Assembly (NCBI GenBank): GCA_036346265.1
Contig: CM070684.1
Coordinates: 2,232,001-2,296,000 of the forward strand
Length of the DNA: 64,000 nucleotides
Source: Melocanna baccifera
Taxonomy: Eukaryota > Streptophyta > Magnoliopsida > Poales > Poaceae
Direction of reading: 5' to 3'
Position 1 is the stretch's first letter; each line of letters begins with the position of its first letter. The notes below the pieces were generated by a model. That model saw nothing but the letters and a program-made list of their open reading frames with translations. It had not been told where the DNA came from and did not search any database. Positions 1 to 11,623 of this stretch are shown in pieces. A program made the translations under genes and the position numbers.

Positions 1-1
1 G

Positions 2-1720
2 GTGATCAATGGCGATCGACTGGAATGCGGTGGAATTTGCAAATCGGCTCCCATGACCATTGTGCTGTCCAGCTTCGCTGTTGATTTTTACATCATAACC
101 CTCTCTGGTTTTGATGTTGTCCTAGGAGTGCAATGGTTGTGCACCCTGGGGATTTCGACCACATGCAGTTCTCATATTGGGAGCAGCATCAACGTATCAC
201 TTGAACCAGTCTCCATTACCCGTCGGTGTCTGCAGCAATGTTACAGGCCACTGAGGGCGACCATCTCATGGCAACTCTTTCGGCTGAGTTCAACCATCAG
301 TTCGCGGAACCATCGGGGCTGCCAATTGCCCGATTGTGCGATCATCACATATGCCTTTCTCCCAATGCTCCAGTAATATCAGTTCAGCCCTACCGCTACG
401 CCCACATTCTGAAAGACGAAATCTAGTGTTAGTGCGTCGCAATGCTGCAACATGGCATCATCTGTCCAAGTTCCTCCCAATTTTCATCACTAGTTCTCGT
501 CCGCAAGTAGGATGGCTCGTGGCTCTTTTGCGTGGATTACAGGGCCCTAAATGAGTACACCATCAAGGACAAATTTTCGATTCCGCATGTTGATGAACTT
601 TTGGATGAATTGAAAGGGTCCTGCTATTTCACCAAACTGGGTACGGCTATCATCAAACTTGCATGTTCGCTGACGACGTGCTGAAAATGGCTTTTCGTAC
701 TCACCATGGCCGCTTCGAATTTCTGGTGCTTCTTTTTGGCCTCTGCAATGCTCCTACGTTTCAAGCGATGATGAATTTGATACTCCAACCTTTTCTCTGC
801 CGGTTTGTTCGCGTCTTCTTTGATGACATTCTAATTTGAAGCCAGTCGCGGGCAGAGCACCTTTGCCATGTCCGACAAGTCTTGTAGCTCCTCACTACTC
901 ACCAGTTATACCTTCACAATAAAAGGTTTGTTTTTGGGCAAAAGTAGATATCCTATCTTGGACATGTCATCTCCTTCGCCTGTGTGGCCTTGGATTAGGC
1001 GAAGGTATCGGTAGTACTGAATTGGCCGCGTCCCTGTAATATCCAAAGTTTGCGTGGATTCTTGGGACTCACCGGATATTATCGCAAATTTATACAAGAC
1101 TTCGGCTACATTGCGTTTCCTCTCACCAAATTTCTCTGCAAGGAAGGGTTCCACTGGACAGAAGAGGCTACGGCTGCCTTTGACGCCTTGAAACATATCA
1201 TCGCCGCAACACCCATCCTATAGCTTCCATATTTCTCCAAAGACTTCATTATTGATTGTGATGCCTCCGATACGGGTTTTGGGGCAGTATTGCACCAGGG
1301 AGGTTGCCCCATCGCTTTTTCAGCAAAGACGTCGCGGCGCATCAAGTCCGACTTCCCGCTTACGAACGCAAACTCATTGGCCTTGTGTACACCGTCCATC
1401 ACTGGCGTCTGTATGCTTGGGGTCGCTGTTTTTGGGTCCGGACTGATCACTATAGCTTGAAACATCTATTGGATCAACGCTTGACGACGGTGCCGCGACA
1501 TAGGTGGATCACTAAACTTCTCAGTTATGACTTTACTGTGGAGTACAAACCTCACAAAGAAAACATTGTAGCTGATGCACTCTTGTGTCAACATGATGAT
1601 AGCTCCCTGCATGCTGTTTCGGCAACCGATTTTGCTTATCACGATGACCGGTGCGAACTCAACTCATGCGTCTTGGAACAACAAATGTACTGCATGGAGT
1701 GCCGGCGCCTTGCCCGCTGA
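2..1720 (+). pseudogene. gypsy protease tail, reverse transcriptase and RNase H, broken
   Basis: The first frame (from base 2) reads GFDVVLGVQWL, the conserved C-terminal flap region of a gypsy aspartic protease. Around 525-650 another frame gives VDYRALNEYTIKDKF, and 810-840 gives the RT active-site box as FFDDIL followed by a stop. Codons 1304-1720 encode RNase H, with a readable stretch HYSLKHLLDQRL and then the connection-domain segment KPHKENIVADAL. Several frameshifts and in-frame stops separate these blocks, so no functional polyprotein can be made. It is followed directly by the integrase segment. The assignment to gypsy pol is firm; exact break positions were not mapped base by base. 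Confidence 0.85.
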
Positions 1721-1841
1721 ATGGGATTGCGTGGATGGCCTTTTGCTTTTCGTCGCCGCATCTTTATTCCAGCCGATTTCCCAGTTGTCCAACATCTCTT
1801 TTCAGTGGCTCATTTTGTTGCCATGAGGGGCTTACCAAGAC

Positions 1842-2735
1842 TTGGCATCATCTTCAGGCCAGTTTCTACATACCGGGGGTTGCCGTTTGCTGCAGTCCTT
1901 TATTCGCACATGCGTCACATGCCAGAAGTATAAGTCCGAGCAGTTGCACTCAGCCGGTTTGCTTCAGCCCTTGCCGGTGCCTCATCGCGTTTGGGCCGAT
2001 ATTAGCATGGACTTCATCGAAGGATTGCCCCAAGTTGCTCACAAATCCGTCATACTGATAGTGGTCAACAGATTCTCCAAATACACTCACTTTCTCCCTC
2101 TCATCCATCCTTTTATGGCTCATTCAGTGGCTCAGGTGTTCTTCGACAACATTGTGCGTCTACATGGGTTCCCCAAATCGATTGTTAGTGATCGCGACAG
2201 GATCTTTATGAGTGCCTTTTGGAAAGATCTCTTCCGTTTGGCTGGAGTGAAGCTGCACATGTGTATTGCTTATCATCCACAATCCGATGGACAAACTGAG
2301 GTCACTAATAGGACAACTGAGATGTACATCCGTTGCATATGTGGAGATAGGGTGAGAACTTGGCCTCAATGGCTGGCTTGGGCTGAATTTTGCTACAACA
2401 CGTTATATCACTATGCTGTCAAGGCCACTCCTTTCGAAGTGGTTTATGGACGCCAGCCTCCATTGATACGACATGAAGGAGATTCTGCAACACTTCCTGA
2501 TGTCCAAAATTTGTTATCTGCATGGGATGAGTTCCTCCAGGAAATTTGTTTGAGGTTGCTTCAAGCTCAACAGCATATGAAGAGCTTGGCAGATAACAAG
2601 CGGTGGGAACTTCATTTTGCCGAAGGAGATTGGGTCTGGCTCAGGTTACATCAACGTCAAATTTCTTCCATTGCTCCAGGTCTGATTACCAAGTTGCATC
2701 CAAGATTTTGTTGGACCTTACAAGGTGCTCGCTAA
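1842..2735 (+). pseudogene. gypsy integrase core, open for 297 codons
   Basis: This frame contains the end of the zinc-binding HHCC region (CVTCQKYK) and then a complete DDE core. The first Asp lies in ADISMDFIEGLP, the second in PKSIVSDRDRIF, and the Glu in SDGQTEVTNRTTEM, in the usual order. GPY-type C-terminal residues follow but the frame ends at 2735. The continuation is found in an overlapping frame starting at 2725, so a single frameshift splits integrase from the tail. The integrase would insert element cDNA into the genome. The catalytic triad looks intact, but the upstream pol is broken. Confidence 0.88.
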
Positions 2736-3111
2736 AATCGGTCCGGTTGCATATCGCCTGGTGATTCCTGCACAGTTTGGCATTCATAATGTCTTCCACG
2801 TCTCCACCGTCAAACCCTTTCATGGCAGCCCCCTAGAACAAATGCCGGCATTGCCTCCCCTTCATCATGGTCATGTACAGCTTCAGCAGGCAAGCATGCT
2901 CCTAACCATGCTTAATCGCGGTGTGTGGGAATTGCGGGTGCAGTGGCAGTCCGATTCCATGGATGAATGGGATGAAACTTGGGTGAAGCATGATGATTTC
3001 AGCAGGCAGTTTCCTGATTATAAGCTCGCGGATGAGCTATTTCAACAGGACGGGGGAAATGTTACGGATAGTTTTGTCGGACTCCAATACCATCGCCGAA
3101 ACAAGCCTTGA
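2725..3111 (+). pseudogene. integrase C-terminus and chromodomain-like tail
   Basis: The frame starts with GPVAYRLVIPAQFGIHNVFHVS, the conserved end of chromovirus integrases, including the INNVFHVS-type motif. It then reads VQWQSDSMDEWDETW, a chromodomain-like segment in which the aromatic and acidic positions of the usual WEREEDL motif are partly replaced. The stop codon at 3109-3111 falls inside the LTR, which is common in this clade. A chromodomain would steer integration to particular chromatin, but this copy is diverged and frame-split from the integrase. Confidence 0.75.
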
Positions 3112-3341
3112 TTCAGATATGGGAAGCTTCAAGATAGAGTAGTTTACAGATTGGTTTCAACTAAGGAATAGTCTCCAATTCAAACTGTATTCATTTCTAC
3201 TCTGCTCTCTTATATAAAGGGTTCGAAGATTGTAACAGATACTACAAGTATTTTCTTCCCCAAAATCTTTCTTCTCTGTCCTGGCGACTCACTCCTATCT
3301 CCGGCGTTCTTCTTCCTCCGGATCAGTTTAGGTACCCAACA
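3060..3341 (+). repeat. 3' LTR of the Reina-like element
   Basis: It begins TGTTACGG directly after a purine tract (GGACGGGGGAAA, 3048-3059) and ends CCCAACA, giving the TG...CA termini expected of an LTR. A TATA box (TATATAAAG) lies at 3211-3219. The length of about 282 bp suits Reina-type elements. The right border is inferred from the CA end alone, since the 5' LTR is not in the window. Confidence 0.7.
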
Positions 3342-4237
3342 TGGGGATGACCCACCTATTGGGGCCAAGGGGTGGGTTTGGCCCAGCTTTGGCTCTGGCT
3401 TATCATTTTTTGCTACAATAACTTGCTTTTAAATTGTGCGTCTTTTCAAAGCGGGGTTTACAAGTCGATTGTAACAGATAGTCCCGAGTTTAACTATACC
3501 GGCTAACATTGTGTGTGACTGTTTCTCTCTTCGTATTGTCTCTCACGAATAGCCAGAATTCAAAAACTATAAGTTAAAAGACATAAGTCACAGTCCAAAA
3601 GAACCCACCCAAGGTCCGAAGGGCAGAAGGGACCGATGAAGGACACAAATATTTTTTTTTATATAGAGATATCTTGGTAGCAATACCAATTACGGTTCAT
3701 GAAACTGTTTTTGCCTTTTTGGAGTAAAAATCAGAACCTGGCCGGTTCCAGTTTTCACCTGGAACCAGTCTGGTTTATGAGCATTTCTATTTTGGTTTTT
3801 TTTATAGATATGAACTTTGGAATAGATACTAGAGAATTCTAAGTATTTTACTGTGGAACATGATTTGTTTGAATTGTGGGCGTATGTGGGTAACACAAAT
3901 ACACAATGGAATGAAACCACAGTAACTTGTTCTGCTATTTGCTGTATACATTCTTAAGGTACATGGTAGTCCAAATTCCAAAACCTAAATGTGGTATGGT
4001 ATTATCGTAAATCCATTTATGTACTTGATATGGTGTGCGAGTTTTTTGGGCATGCATTATTGGCCGAAAACCTGCTAGATTATTTTACTCAATTGTGGTG
4101 ATCTTTCCCCCTTAAACTGAATTTCACGACATGGCTTTCTATCGCTCATTGAATTGCTGTCTTGTCTGTTGTTTTCATATGAGTACAGATTATACTAGAA
4201 TGATTCTCTATTCTTTTCATATATTGAATTGTGACAG
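3342..4237 (+). other. Intron of the TOL gene (3' part), no other feature seen
   Basis: This is AT-rich sequence without coding similarity. It ends in a pyrimidine/AT-rich stretch and the acceptor TTGTGACAG at 4229-4237, directly before the coding exon at 4238. A run of nine or more T residues is present near 3651. I see no VHS-domain exon here, so the intron must continue upstream across or around the Reina-like element. Confidence 0.6.
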
Positions 4238-6330
4238 GGATGAGGAGCTGCTAAGCCAGGGCCTTTCACTGAATGATGATTTGCAGCGTGTTCTAGCAAA
4301 ACACGATGCAATTGCTGCAGGCATAGCAGTTCGGGTAGAAAAGCCAAAAGCACTCCAGGCCCGTGAGGACAATTCTCCACCAACAAAGCCAGAGGGGACA
4401 AAAAAACCAGATCAAAGGTTGTGTTATCTCATACAAGCATCCTGTTCTAATCAGCTTATGTTACTCTACTGGAAATGAAGCTTGAGCTGATGAGCGTTCA
4501 GTAACATCCTGTTCTAATCCGCTTATGTTACTCTACTGGAAACGATGCTTGAGCTGATGAGGGTTCAGTAACTCTTTGGACAGTATTCAAATGATTAATA
4601 TAGTAGAATGCTTCAATGCTTCATTAGTCTCTGGCTGACTTTTTTTATATACCTTCTGTACCTGTCAGGTCTTCTGAAGCTGCTAGTAACGTGACTGCAT
4701 TAGACCAATTAGCACTTCCTGCACCTCCATCATCGAGCAATTCAAAACTTCCTGGAGAACCAGCTGTTAGCCCTAATATTGACCTACTTAGTGGAGATGA
4801 CTATTTCAAACCAGAACCTGTTAATTCCCAAGCCCTTGTTCCTGTAGGCAACCCGCCTGCAATTTCAGCTTCAGGCCACAATACCTTAGATCTTGGAGAC
4901 ATGTTTGCGCAAAGCAGTATTAGCAATAACAACCAGAACCCTGCCATCTCTTCTGCATTAAACTCAAATCCTAATCTCTCAGCACCACAAGCATATCCTG
5001 CTCCACAGCATCGTGTTCCACCACAGCAGCCTTCTCCATATTCTAATGGGTTGACTTCCAATACAATGATTCCTTACGATCAACGTTCTGACCTAAACTC
5101 AGAAAGTTCATGGAATGGTCAGTTTGCTCATGGAATGGTTCCGCCACAGCAGGCACCAAATTATGGTACTAACGCTATCTTCTATATTCTGAGCTTCTAA
5201 TATATTATCTTAGTATTATTTTTTGTTTTATCTATCTGGTCCAAAAGCTCATGTAGATACTTCTTGCTATATAGTATATACTCCGTGTCCCTAAATAGAT
5301 GCCATTAGAATGTGCGAAGACAGTTTGAAAACTTTGACCACTAACATACACGCAAGTATTTAGATTTGTCACATAGAAATGATATTAAAATATTTATCAT
5401 CAAAAGTAATTCCATATCACTATATTTGATAAATTTATAATAACATTAATTAGAAAAGTAACCATCAGAGGTGCGTATTGAAGACCGTGCCAATGTCCGA
5501 AACATCTATTTAGGAATGGAGGGAGTTTTTTTTTTTGTAAATGCTATTTATGTACTAGTTGTTTTCCAAGAGAGCACAGGGTGAAGACTTGTTTTTGGTT
5601 TGTTTGTGAAGTATTTTTTAGCTCTGCCTTTGTTCTCGATGTAGAACGATAGAAGTGGTTGTCCTCAGCTCTAGGCCCTTTGTTCTTGACAGGCCAAGAT
5701 GATCAAAGCAGCGACCTCCCACCACCACCCTGGGAAACTCAGCCTACAGAAAGTGATCAATTCCAAATTGGTCAACCTGGCGGGTTGGCAATGCTATCAG
5801 GACAACTTGGAGGCATTCAACCCCAACCTGTTCAAGTCAGTCAGCCTGGGCAAGTTGCACTGTCGCAACCAATGCTAACTGCACAACCAGGAGGAATGCA
5901 GTTTCAACCAGGATTAGGAGAACAGCTTGGGGCTCAACAGCCGCAACCCATACCAAACACGCAGTATGGGGAAATGTATCCTCCAATGCAAAGCCACCAA
6001 GCACCTGGCATGTATCCCCAACAGATGGCAAGAGATTTCTACCAGCAACAGCTGTATGGTGGCCAGATGACCGGTTATGGCTATGGTCAGCAGCCTGGAG
6101 GCTACTATGTTCCAAACGCTGCATATGCATATGCCAGTGCAAACGAGCTTTCTCAGAGAATGAATGGGCTCTCGGTGCATGACAGCAGTTTGTATGGCAC
6201 ACCTGCATCCTCCTCCCTTCAGCAGCCAAATAGACCAACCAGACCTGAAGATTCGCTCTTTGGTGATCTTGTTAACATCGCCAAAACAAAGCCTAGCAAA
6301 ACTGCAGATAATAAGGCTGGTGACATGTAA
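4238..6330 (+). CDS. TOM1-like (TOL) protein, C-terminal exons of a VHS-GAT protein
   Basis: Three coding exons join in phase: 4238-4417, 4669-5165 and 5693-6330, about 437 residues, with GT-AG introns and a TAA stop at 6328-6330. The first exon gives ELLSQGLSLNDDLQRVLAKHD, the last part of a GAT domain, which binds ubiquitin. A long disordered region follows, rich in Gln, Pro and Gly. It contains the conserved patches NIDLLSGDDYF, DLPPPPWE, GYGYGQQPGGYY and, near the end, DSLFGDLVNIAK. These patches mark plant TOL proteins, which replace ESCRT-0 in sorting ubiquitinated plasma-membrane proteins to the vacuole. The N-terminal VHS domain and the start of GAT are missing from the window and should lie upstream of position 1. 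All three exons are open and rich in intact CAG codons, unlike the flanking transposons. Which TOL paralogue it is (TOL6-like is my guess) cannot be decided. Confidence 0.9.
4438..4571 (+). repeat. 67-bp tandem duplication in an intron
   Basis: Two adjacent units, 4438-4504 and 4505-4571, both begin CATCCTGTTCTAATC and end GTTCAGTAA. They differ at only a few positions. The duplication lies in the TOL intron 4418-4668 and does not touch the splice sites. Confidence 0.9.
5280..5526. mobile_element. Stowaway-type MITE in the last TOL intron
   Basis: The left end ACTCCGTGTCCCTAAATAGA is an imperfect inverted copy of the right end TCTATTTAGGAATGGAGGGA. Those ends carry the CTCC...CCTAAATA terminal signature of Tc1/mariner-related Stowaway MITEs. 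The element is about 247 bp, AT-rich and non-coding. The expected TA target duplication is visible on the left only; the right end reads GGGAGTT, so it has decayed. It lies within the intron 5166-5692. Confidence 0.8.
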
Positions 6331-6660
6331 AGATGAATGGAATGCTTATTACCACTCCTGGCGATGGTGCTATCTTTTGCTCATAGTATATAAGTTCTTT
6401 GGATTTTTTCCGTCGAAAAGTAGTAGATGAGAGTTACAGATTCTGAAATTCATAGCAAATGTGGTTCGGTATAATTCTATGTTTTGCAAGCAGTTATATT
6501 TTTTTTGTATTTTTTTTAATTCTTCCTCGTATATAGTAAGTTTCTGTAATGCATTCCCTTTGGACCTTGGTGGTTGAATTTGCGGAAGGAGTATTTAGGT
6601 TTGTGATGAGCAACTTATCACCCAATGTTAACACACTTCAAAACTTTTTGTGTGGTATGG
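6331..6660 (+). other. 3' UTR and downstream flank of the TOL gene
   Basis: This 330-bp AT-rich stretch follows the TAA stop and ends in TATGG (6656-6660), where the Tekay-type element is inserted. The same flank resumes at 21147, after the second TATGG. I see no unambiguous AATAAA polyadenylation signal before the insertion, so the natural 3' UTR may have been cut by the insertion. Confidence 0.6.
6656..6660. repeat. Left target-site duplication TATGG
   Basis: TATGG directly precedes the first LTR base and matches 21142-21146 exactly. Confidence 0.9.
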
Positions 6661-9600
6661 TGTAACATCCTGATTTTCCAGAGATTTTAAAAACCTTGAA
6701 TTTAAAAATAAATTTCTAGAATTTTCTTGAATTTAAAACAAGCTTAAATGAATTTTTAGAATTTAATATGATTAAATTCAACATCAAAATTTGCTGAAAA
6801 TATTTTATTTGGGTTCCCTGTCTCTCAAGGAATTTTCTGGTATTTTTGGTGAATTTTTCGGATTTATTTGCTATTTTCTAGAGCTCCTAGAAGTTTATTT
6901 GAATTTCTGAAAAAAGGAATTCTAGGAAAATCTCCCCGTCGTCCGATCTTCCTCTCTCCTCCACGCGTCGCTCATCCCCGCGCCGCGCCGCCGTCGTACA
7001 CCCTTCCCGCGCGCGCGCATCTCGCCGCGCCGATTCTGCGCGCGCCACGCGTCGCGCATCCGTGACCCGACAGCGGCGGCAGCAGCCTTCGCCTCGCGCC
7101 GCGCCTGCTCCGATCTCGGCCGTCGACCTGCCGCGGATCGATCCGCACCGCCCGCCTTCACTTACCCCTTCGCTTCTCATCCGACGGCGGTTCTTTTCCC
7201 TCGCCACACGTCGCGCACGAGCCATCTCTCCGTTTCTCTCGACACGCGCGGTCTCGCTGTCGGCCCGTCGTCCCTCGCTGTTCGCCTCGCCGCGCCGCCA
7301 TCATTATCTTGCGCGCGCCGAGCTCCGCGTTCTTCGCCTCCCGGCTGTTACTCCTCGCCATTAATGGTGTTGGAGAGCCCTCTCGTCGCGCGCGTTAACT
7401 GGCAGCCGTTTCATCTCGAAGCGTCGCCCGTTTCGCGGTTGAGACGCAACGTCGCGTTAACTCCGGCGAGCCGTGCGTCCGTTTCTTCTCCGCGGGGTAT
7501 AAAGACGTCGCCGGGGAGCCCTTCTACTCCCTTCGCACACTCCTCTCCTCTCCAGTTCCTCTTCGCGTGTGTCACCGCCGTGTATTGAAGTCGTCGGAGC
7601 ACGTTTTCGTCGCCGCCGGTGAGCTCCTCCGCCGTCGCTCGCTCCGCCCCTCGGTTCCGCGCCCGGCACCAGCAGCGTCCGTGCGGCGCCTCGCCGACGC
7701 GGCAGCGCGCGTCGGCGATCGGCGGTTCCCGCCTCCGCACCATCGCATCCCAACCGTCTATCCGAGATCGGAACCGCGAGGCATCAGCGCTCGCCACGCG
7801 TCTCCCTCTCCGCCGTTGGATCCACCGACACTCCGCGCCCGCGCCTGCGTCCGCGACGCCTCGCGCGACGCGCCCGTCACGCGTCGCCGATCCACTCCCC
7901 GCGCCGGCCACGCGTCGCCATCGCTCACACTCCCGGCCGCGCCGCGCGCGGCGCGACGCGCCGCGCCACGCGTCGGCAATCCTCGCCTTCCCGCCTCCGC
8001 GCGTCGCATCTTCGGCTGTTCATCCGGATCGGCGAAGGCTCTCGATCTTGCCGCGTGGGCGGCCGCGGCCGTCCGATCTCGCCCGGCGCGCGCGCCCGAG
8101 CCATCCACGTCAGCCCTAGCCACGTGGCAGCACCAGCGCGTGCCACGTCAGCCCTAATCCACGTCAGCAACCACGTGGCATGCCACGTCAGCCAAAATCC
8201 GTCCCCAGGTGCCACGTGGTAGCCACGTCAGCAGTTGACACGTGGCGGCACCAGCGCACGCCACGTCAGCCCTAGCATGCCGCGTCAGCGCTGCCGCCGT
8301 GTGTACTGTTCCGTGGACTCGGTCCACCGTGGACCGGCCCCACCTGTCAGCCTCTGCGGCTTTATTTAAATCCCGTGCTGACGTCATTATTCCGATTTTC
8401 CTTTAGAAAAATAATTCTTGCTGATGTCATAAATGATTTTCGGTTTAAATTTTAATCCAGAAAATAGCCTTTTTCTTTTATTTTGTATTTAAACTTTAGA
8501 AGTCTATAACTTTTGCATTTTAACTCCAAATTGACCCATTCAAATTTCTAAATTCATCTAAAATTCTAATCTTTCATTTGGTATATTTATTTTTAATTTT
8601 TGAATTTTTATTTTATTTATTTAGTTAGTTCTTCTCGTTTCTCGTGTAGAATCCGATCTGTCCGACGATTTTCAAGAGCAACTTCGGGAAGATTCCAACA
8701 TAATTTCAGAAGGCAAGTCTCCTTGACCATTTTGCTCCTACATTTTATAAATAGTTTTTGCAAATTAATTTAAATTATTTGCATGGCTATGTTTAGTAAA
8801 TTGATAATTTTAATTCTAAAATTTAGATAAGCACCCAATTTGTTATGCCTCCTTTGGAAATTACGTACCATGTACCCTTGTCAACTTAGGATAATATTTA
8901 GCTCTATAATGAGTTAGTATTACTTTTGTTGAATTTAAATTATTATGAAATGCTTAGTCTAGCTGATAAATAAAAAAAAACTCATATGAGAAAAATGGTT
9001 AATGAATGATTTGTGATTTAATGTTTTGTTTGAAAGGCGGTAATAGATGTTACCACTGTAAATTTAAATGAAGTTCAAGGTAAAATTTGACGAGGGTGGA
9101 TGGAATGTTTGGCTGGTGCGGTTTAGCACGAAAAATGGGTTTGTGAATGATCCACCCTAGTCGTCTAAGGACCGATTCTTGTGTTTGTCCAATCTGAGTA
9201 AAATCGTACAACCACAAGTTAAAATGGGTACAACCTAGCTAATTAACCTATAATAGTTTAGATTTTGTGTCACTATCGGAAAATGGGTATCAGGGATTTA
9301 CTGATTACTCAAAGTGAGGGGCAGGGATTTACTGCACTCACATGGCGCAAGAGGGGGCTTCTGAATGTGGTGGATTTAACCCTTCAGCGGTGAAACCTCG
9401 TAGTGATATAAAACTATACTAGAGTAGGTGAAAAGCTTTGTGATATTTTATCCGGGTCTCATGCCAAAGGAAGCGTGTTGGTATTAAGGTAACATATCTC
9501 TTATGGGTAAAGTTATACGCACTCTGTGAGTAATAAAACTATTCGAATAGCCGTGCCCACGGTCAAGAGCGGACAAGGAATGCATTCACACAGTAGAGAT

Positions 9601-10307
9601 TTGATTTTGAATTTAAAAATAAAAGGTTTCAGAAAACTAGAGAGTGGATGGAACTCTCGTGAAGTTAGTCTGGTGGATGTAACCAGTTCAGGTGGTTTTA
9701 ACCTTTATTTTTGAATCTTGGCGGAGATAGCCTATTTATCAGTGATGGTGGTTGTAACCTTCACTAAGGTACTTATTAAACTTCATATTATAAAAATTAA
9801 ATGTTTAATAAAATGCTTTTAGAAGGAGTATATAAATTTGAAATAAAATGCTGATTTGTGCAAAAGAGCCATATAGCCTTTCTTTGTTCAACCTTGCATC
9901 TAATGCATCTTTCCCAAGACTTGCGGAGTACTTTATGTACTCACATACTACACTTCAAATAATTCTCAGAGGAGGTTGAAGCTCAGGAAGGAGACTACGA
10001 CTATTGTTCCGCTTGCGGCTGTGATGGATTCTTTCCGGAGGACTAGGTCTCGTTGCTCAAGTCAATTGCCTGTGGCAGATTGATGGGCCGTTTATCTGAA
10101 TATTTTGCTTCCGCTGTTTTATTTTGTGTAAGAGGTTCGATGAACGCAGATTGTAAGGCCTTGCGCGGGACTTATGTATTTCCGTTATTATTGTAATAAA
10201 GCGTTGTTGGCAATGTATCATTTTGTCGATTATCGTGTGTACTAGCATTGATGCGGGACTAGTCTTGCAATACGAGGGGTCCGGAGTTTCTACTCCGGGG
10301 TCTCACG
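6661..10307 (+). repeat. First LTR of the Tekay-type element (about 3.65 kb)
   Basis: It is nearly identical to 16074-19746, beginning TGTAACATCCTGATTTTCCA and ending GGTCTCACG just before the primer-binding site. The last base differs from the CA seen at 21140-21141. The LTR has an AT-rich head, a GC-rich middle (about 6950-8340) and an AT-rich tail. Candidate TATA boxes are TATAAAG at 7498-7504 and TATTTAAA at 8363-8370. The GC-rich part gives many chance open frames (for example 7062-8157) that I do not regard as genes. Confidence 0.92.
8098..8290. promoter_or_regulatory. ACGT-core motif array upstream of the LTR TATA box
   Basis: About ten ACGT cores lie in roughly 190 bp, alternating CCACGTCAGC and CCACGTGGCA. 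ACGTGGC is the G-box/ABRE core and TGACG (reverse of CGTCA) is the as-1 core, both bound by plant bZIP factors. The array ends about 75 bp before TATTTAAA at 8363. A regulatory role is inference from motif density and position. Confidence 0.5.
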
Positions 10308-10310
10308 TAG

Positions 10311-10322
10311 TGGTATCGAGCC
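10311..10322 (+). other. Primer-binding site, tRNA-iMet type
   Basis: TGGTATCGAGCC lies three bases after the LTR end. It matches the usual plant initiator-Met site TGGTATCAGAGCC except for a one-base loss within the CAG. This is where the tRNA would prime minus-strand DNA synthesis. Confidence 0.85.
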
Positions 10323-10502
10323 AACTTGTGTAGAAACGAGCCTAGGTTTTGGCAAGCCTTAAGGATTTATGATTAATAAAAATTTATGTACGAAAACTTA
10401 AGTTTCTTTGCTTCTACTATTCTTCTACTTAGTACCTTGTTCTTGTCTTCCCTTTCACTTTATAAAATTTTTTACTGATCTCTCCTATTTTCAAATTTGT
10501 AG

Positions 10503-11369
10503 ATGGCAGGTTCGTCGTCGTCAGCTCCGTGGGATCACCTTTCTCACGGTGAGAGCGAGGGGGCGTTCGTGAGTCTTCTACGGCAGTTGATGTAGCATCT
10601 GAAGTATACACAGCAGCCCATCTTCAGAGGGCGGAACACTAGAGTTATGACTATGGATTCATGGTCCATGGAGGTGTTTATTTACGCTCAAGACGGGAAG
10701 ATTGACTCGGTGGAGCGTCATATTGAGCATCCTCGGACCTTTGCTCGGATGCTATCAAGATGCGGCTCGGATGGCGATTGCGAGTTGTGCAAGAGGCATA
10801 AGGAAGAAGCTGCGGCAGTCACCCTTGACTTCTTCCGACTACGAGGCGGGGCAGATTCACGGAGCCTTTTCAGATTGTGGTGGATGACCTCGTCTATCTC
10901 ACGAGTGCGGCTAATCGGCGACTTCGCCGACCTACGCCGAGCACTACGGGAGGCAGGACTTCTTGGATGCTTCTTACTTGAGCTCGACCACTCAGACACC
11001 CTTGAGCACGGTGCCCGAGTGAGTGCGCCACGCCGACGCGATTCGAGCAAAGTGCTGCCGAGGCGGAGGTGGAAACGTCTCAGCTGCCACCACCACACCG
11101 ACCACGCCGCTCCTGTTTACGCACGGTCGGACCTTGAGGACCTCGCACGGACTTCTGCGAGGAAGAGTGTGCGACGCTCCAGTCCGTTACCCGACATCGA
11201 CATTGGAGGTTCTAGCAGCGGACGCCAGCGCTCTCGTTCCAGATCGCCTGCCTTCAGCCAGAGCCGGTCACGGTCCCGTTCTCCGAACAACTGCACCAAT
11301 TGCGGTCAGGTCCATTCTGATGACTCGGAGGAGGATCCAGAGGAGCGCATTATCATGGAGGATGAGTAG
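10503..11369 (+). pseudogene. ORF0 of unknown function, between PBS and gag
   Basis: The reading frame starts MAGSSSSAPWDHLSHGES at 10503 and meets a TAG at 10596. It then continues in the same frame (MDSWSMEVFIYAQDG), and later coding similarity moves to another frame around 10740-10800 (YQDAARMAIASCARGIRKK). The C-terminal part is basic and Ser/Arg-rich (about 11200-11290), with a CTNCG pair, and ends acidic (EDPEERIIMEDE). No enzyme domain is recognisable. The element on the other strand at 35335-35841 has an ORF in the same place with a similar Gln/Ala/Ile/Cys spacing, so this is a shared extra gene of these elements. Both breaks fall at CAG-type sites and may be consensus errors. Confidence 0.6.
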
Positions 11370-11623
11370 ATGTTAGATAGTAGTACCCTTTTGAGTTATT
11401 TCCGATATTAGAACGCTTTATGATATTGTGATGTAATAAATGGAATGTACCGAGCCTTGTGCACTTGTGGTACAGCCATTCTTAAAACTAATTTGAATTT
11501 CAAAAGTTGCATTTTCTCAGTTGTTGCTTTGTTCTTGTGTGTTGGTTTGGGATGTTATTAGTTACCCCTGTTCCTTATCTATGCTTTTCCCTCTTACCTT
11601 GTGTTCTCTTGGTGGAGCTTCAG

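Larger units (their letters stand above)
1..3341 (+). mobile_element. Reina-like chromovirus (Ty3/gypsy), 3' part, decayed
   Basis: Remains of a Ty3/gypsy polyprotein run in the order protease tail, reverse transcriptase, RNase H, integrase, chromodomain-like tail, followed by a short LTR. That domain order is the gypsy order. The short LTR (about 282 bp) and the C-terminal tail reading DELFQQDGGNV resemble the Reina chromovirus clade; this clade call is inference. The 5' part lies outside the window, so no target-site duplication can be checked. The element lies 5' of, and on the same strand as, the TOL gene exons. It is probably inside one of that gene's introns, because the DNA between it and exon 4238 carries no coding signal. 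Confidence 0.85.

Noticed and set aside
7062..8157. Overlapping open frames of 100-196 codons on both strands in the GC-rich LTR middle
   Set aside because: All are Arg/Ala/Pro/Ser-rich, occur in several frames on both strands at once, and lie inside LTRs. They reflect GC-rich composition and not coding. The same applies to 16979-17773, 29394-30438, 37824-38847, 41046-41904 and 56296-57259.
9526..9714. 62-codon frame MSNKTIRIAVPTVKS in the LTR (repeated at 18966)
   Set aside because: Conserved only because the two LTRs are near-identical. It has no domain and its end differs (62 against 67 codons).
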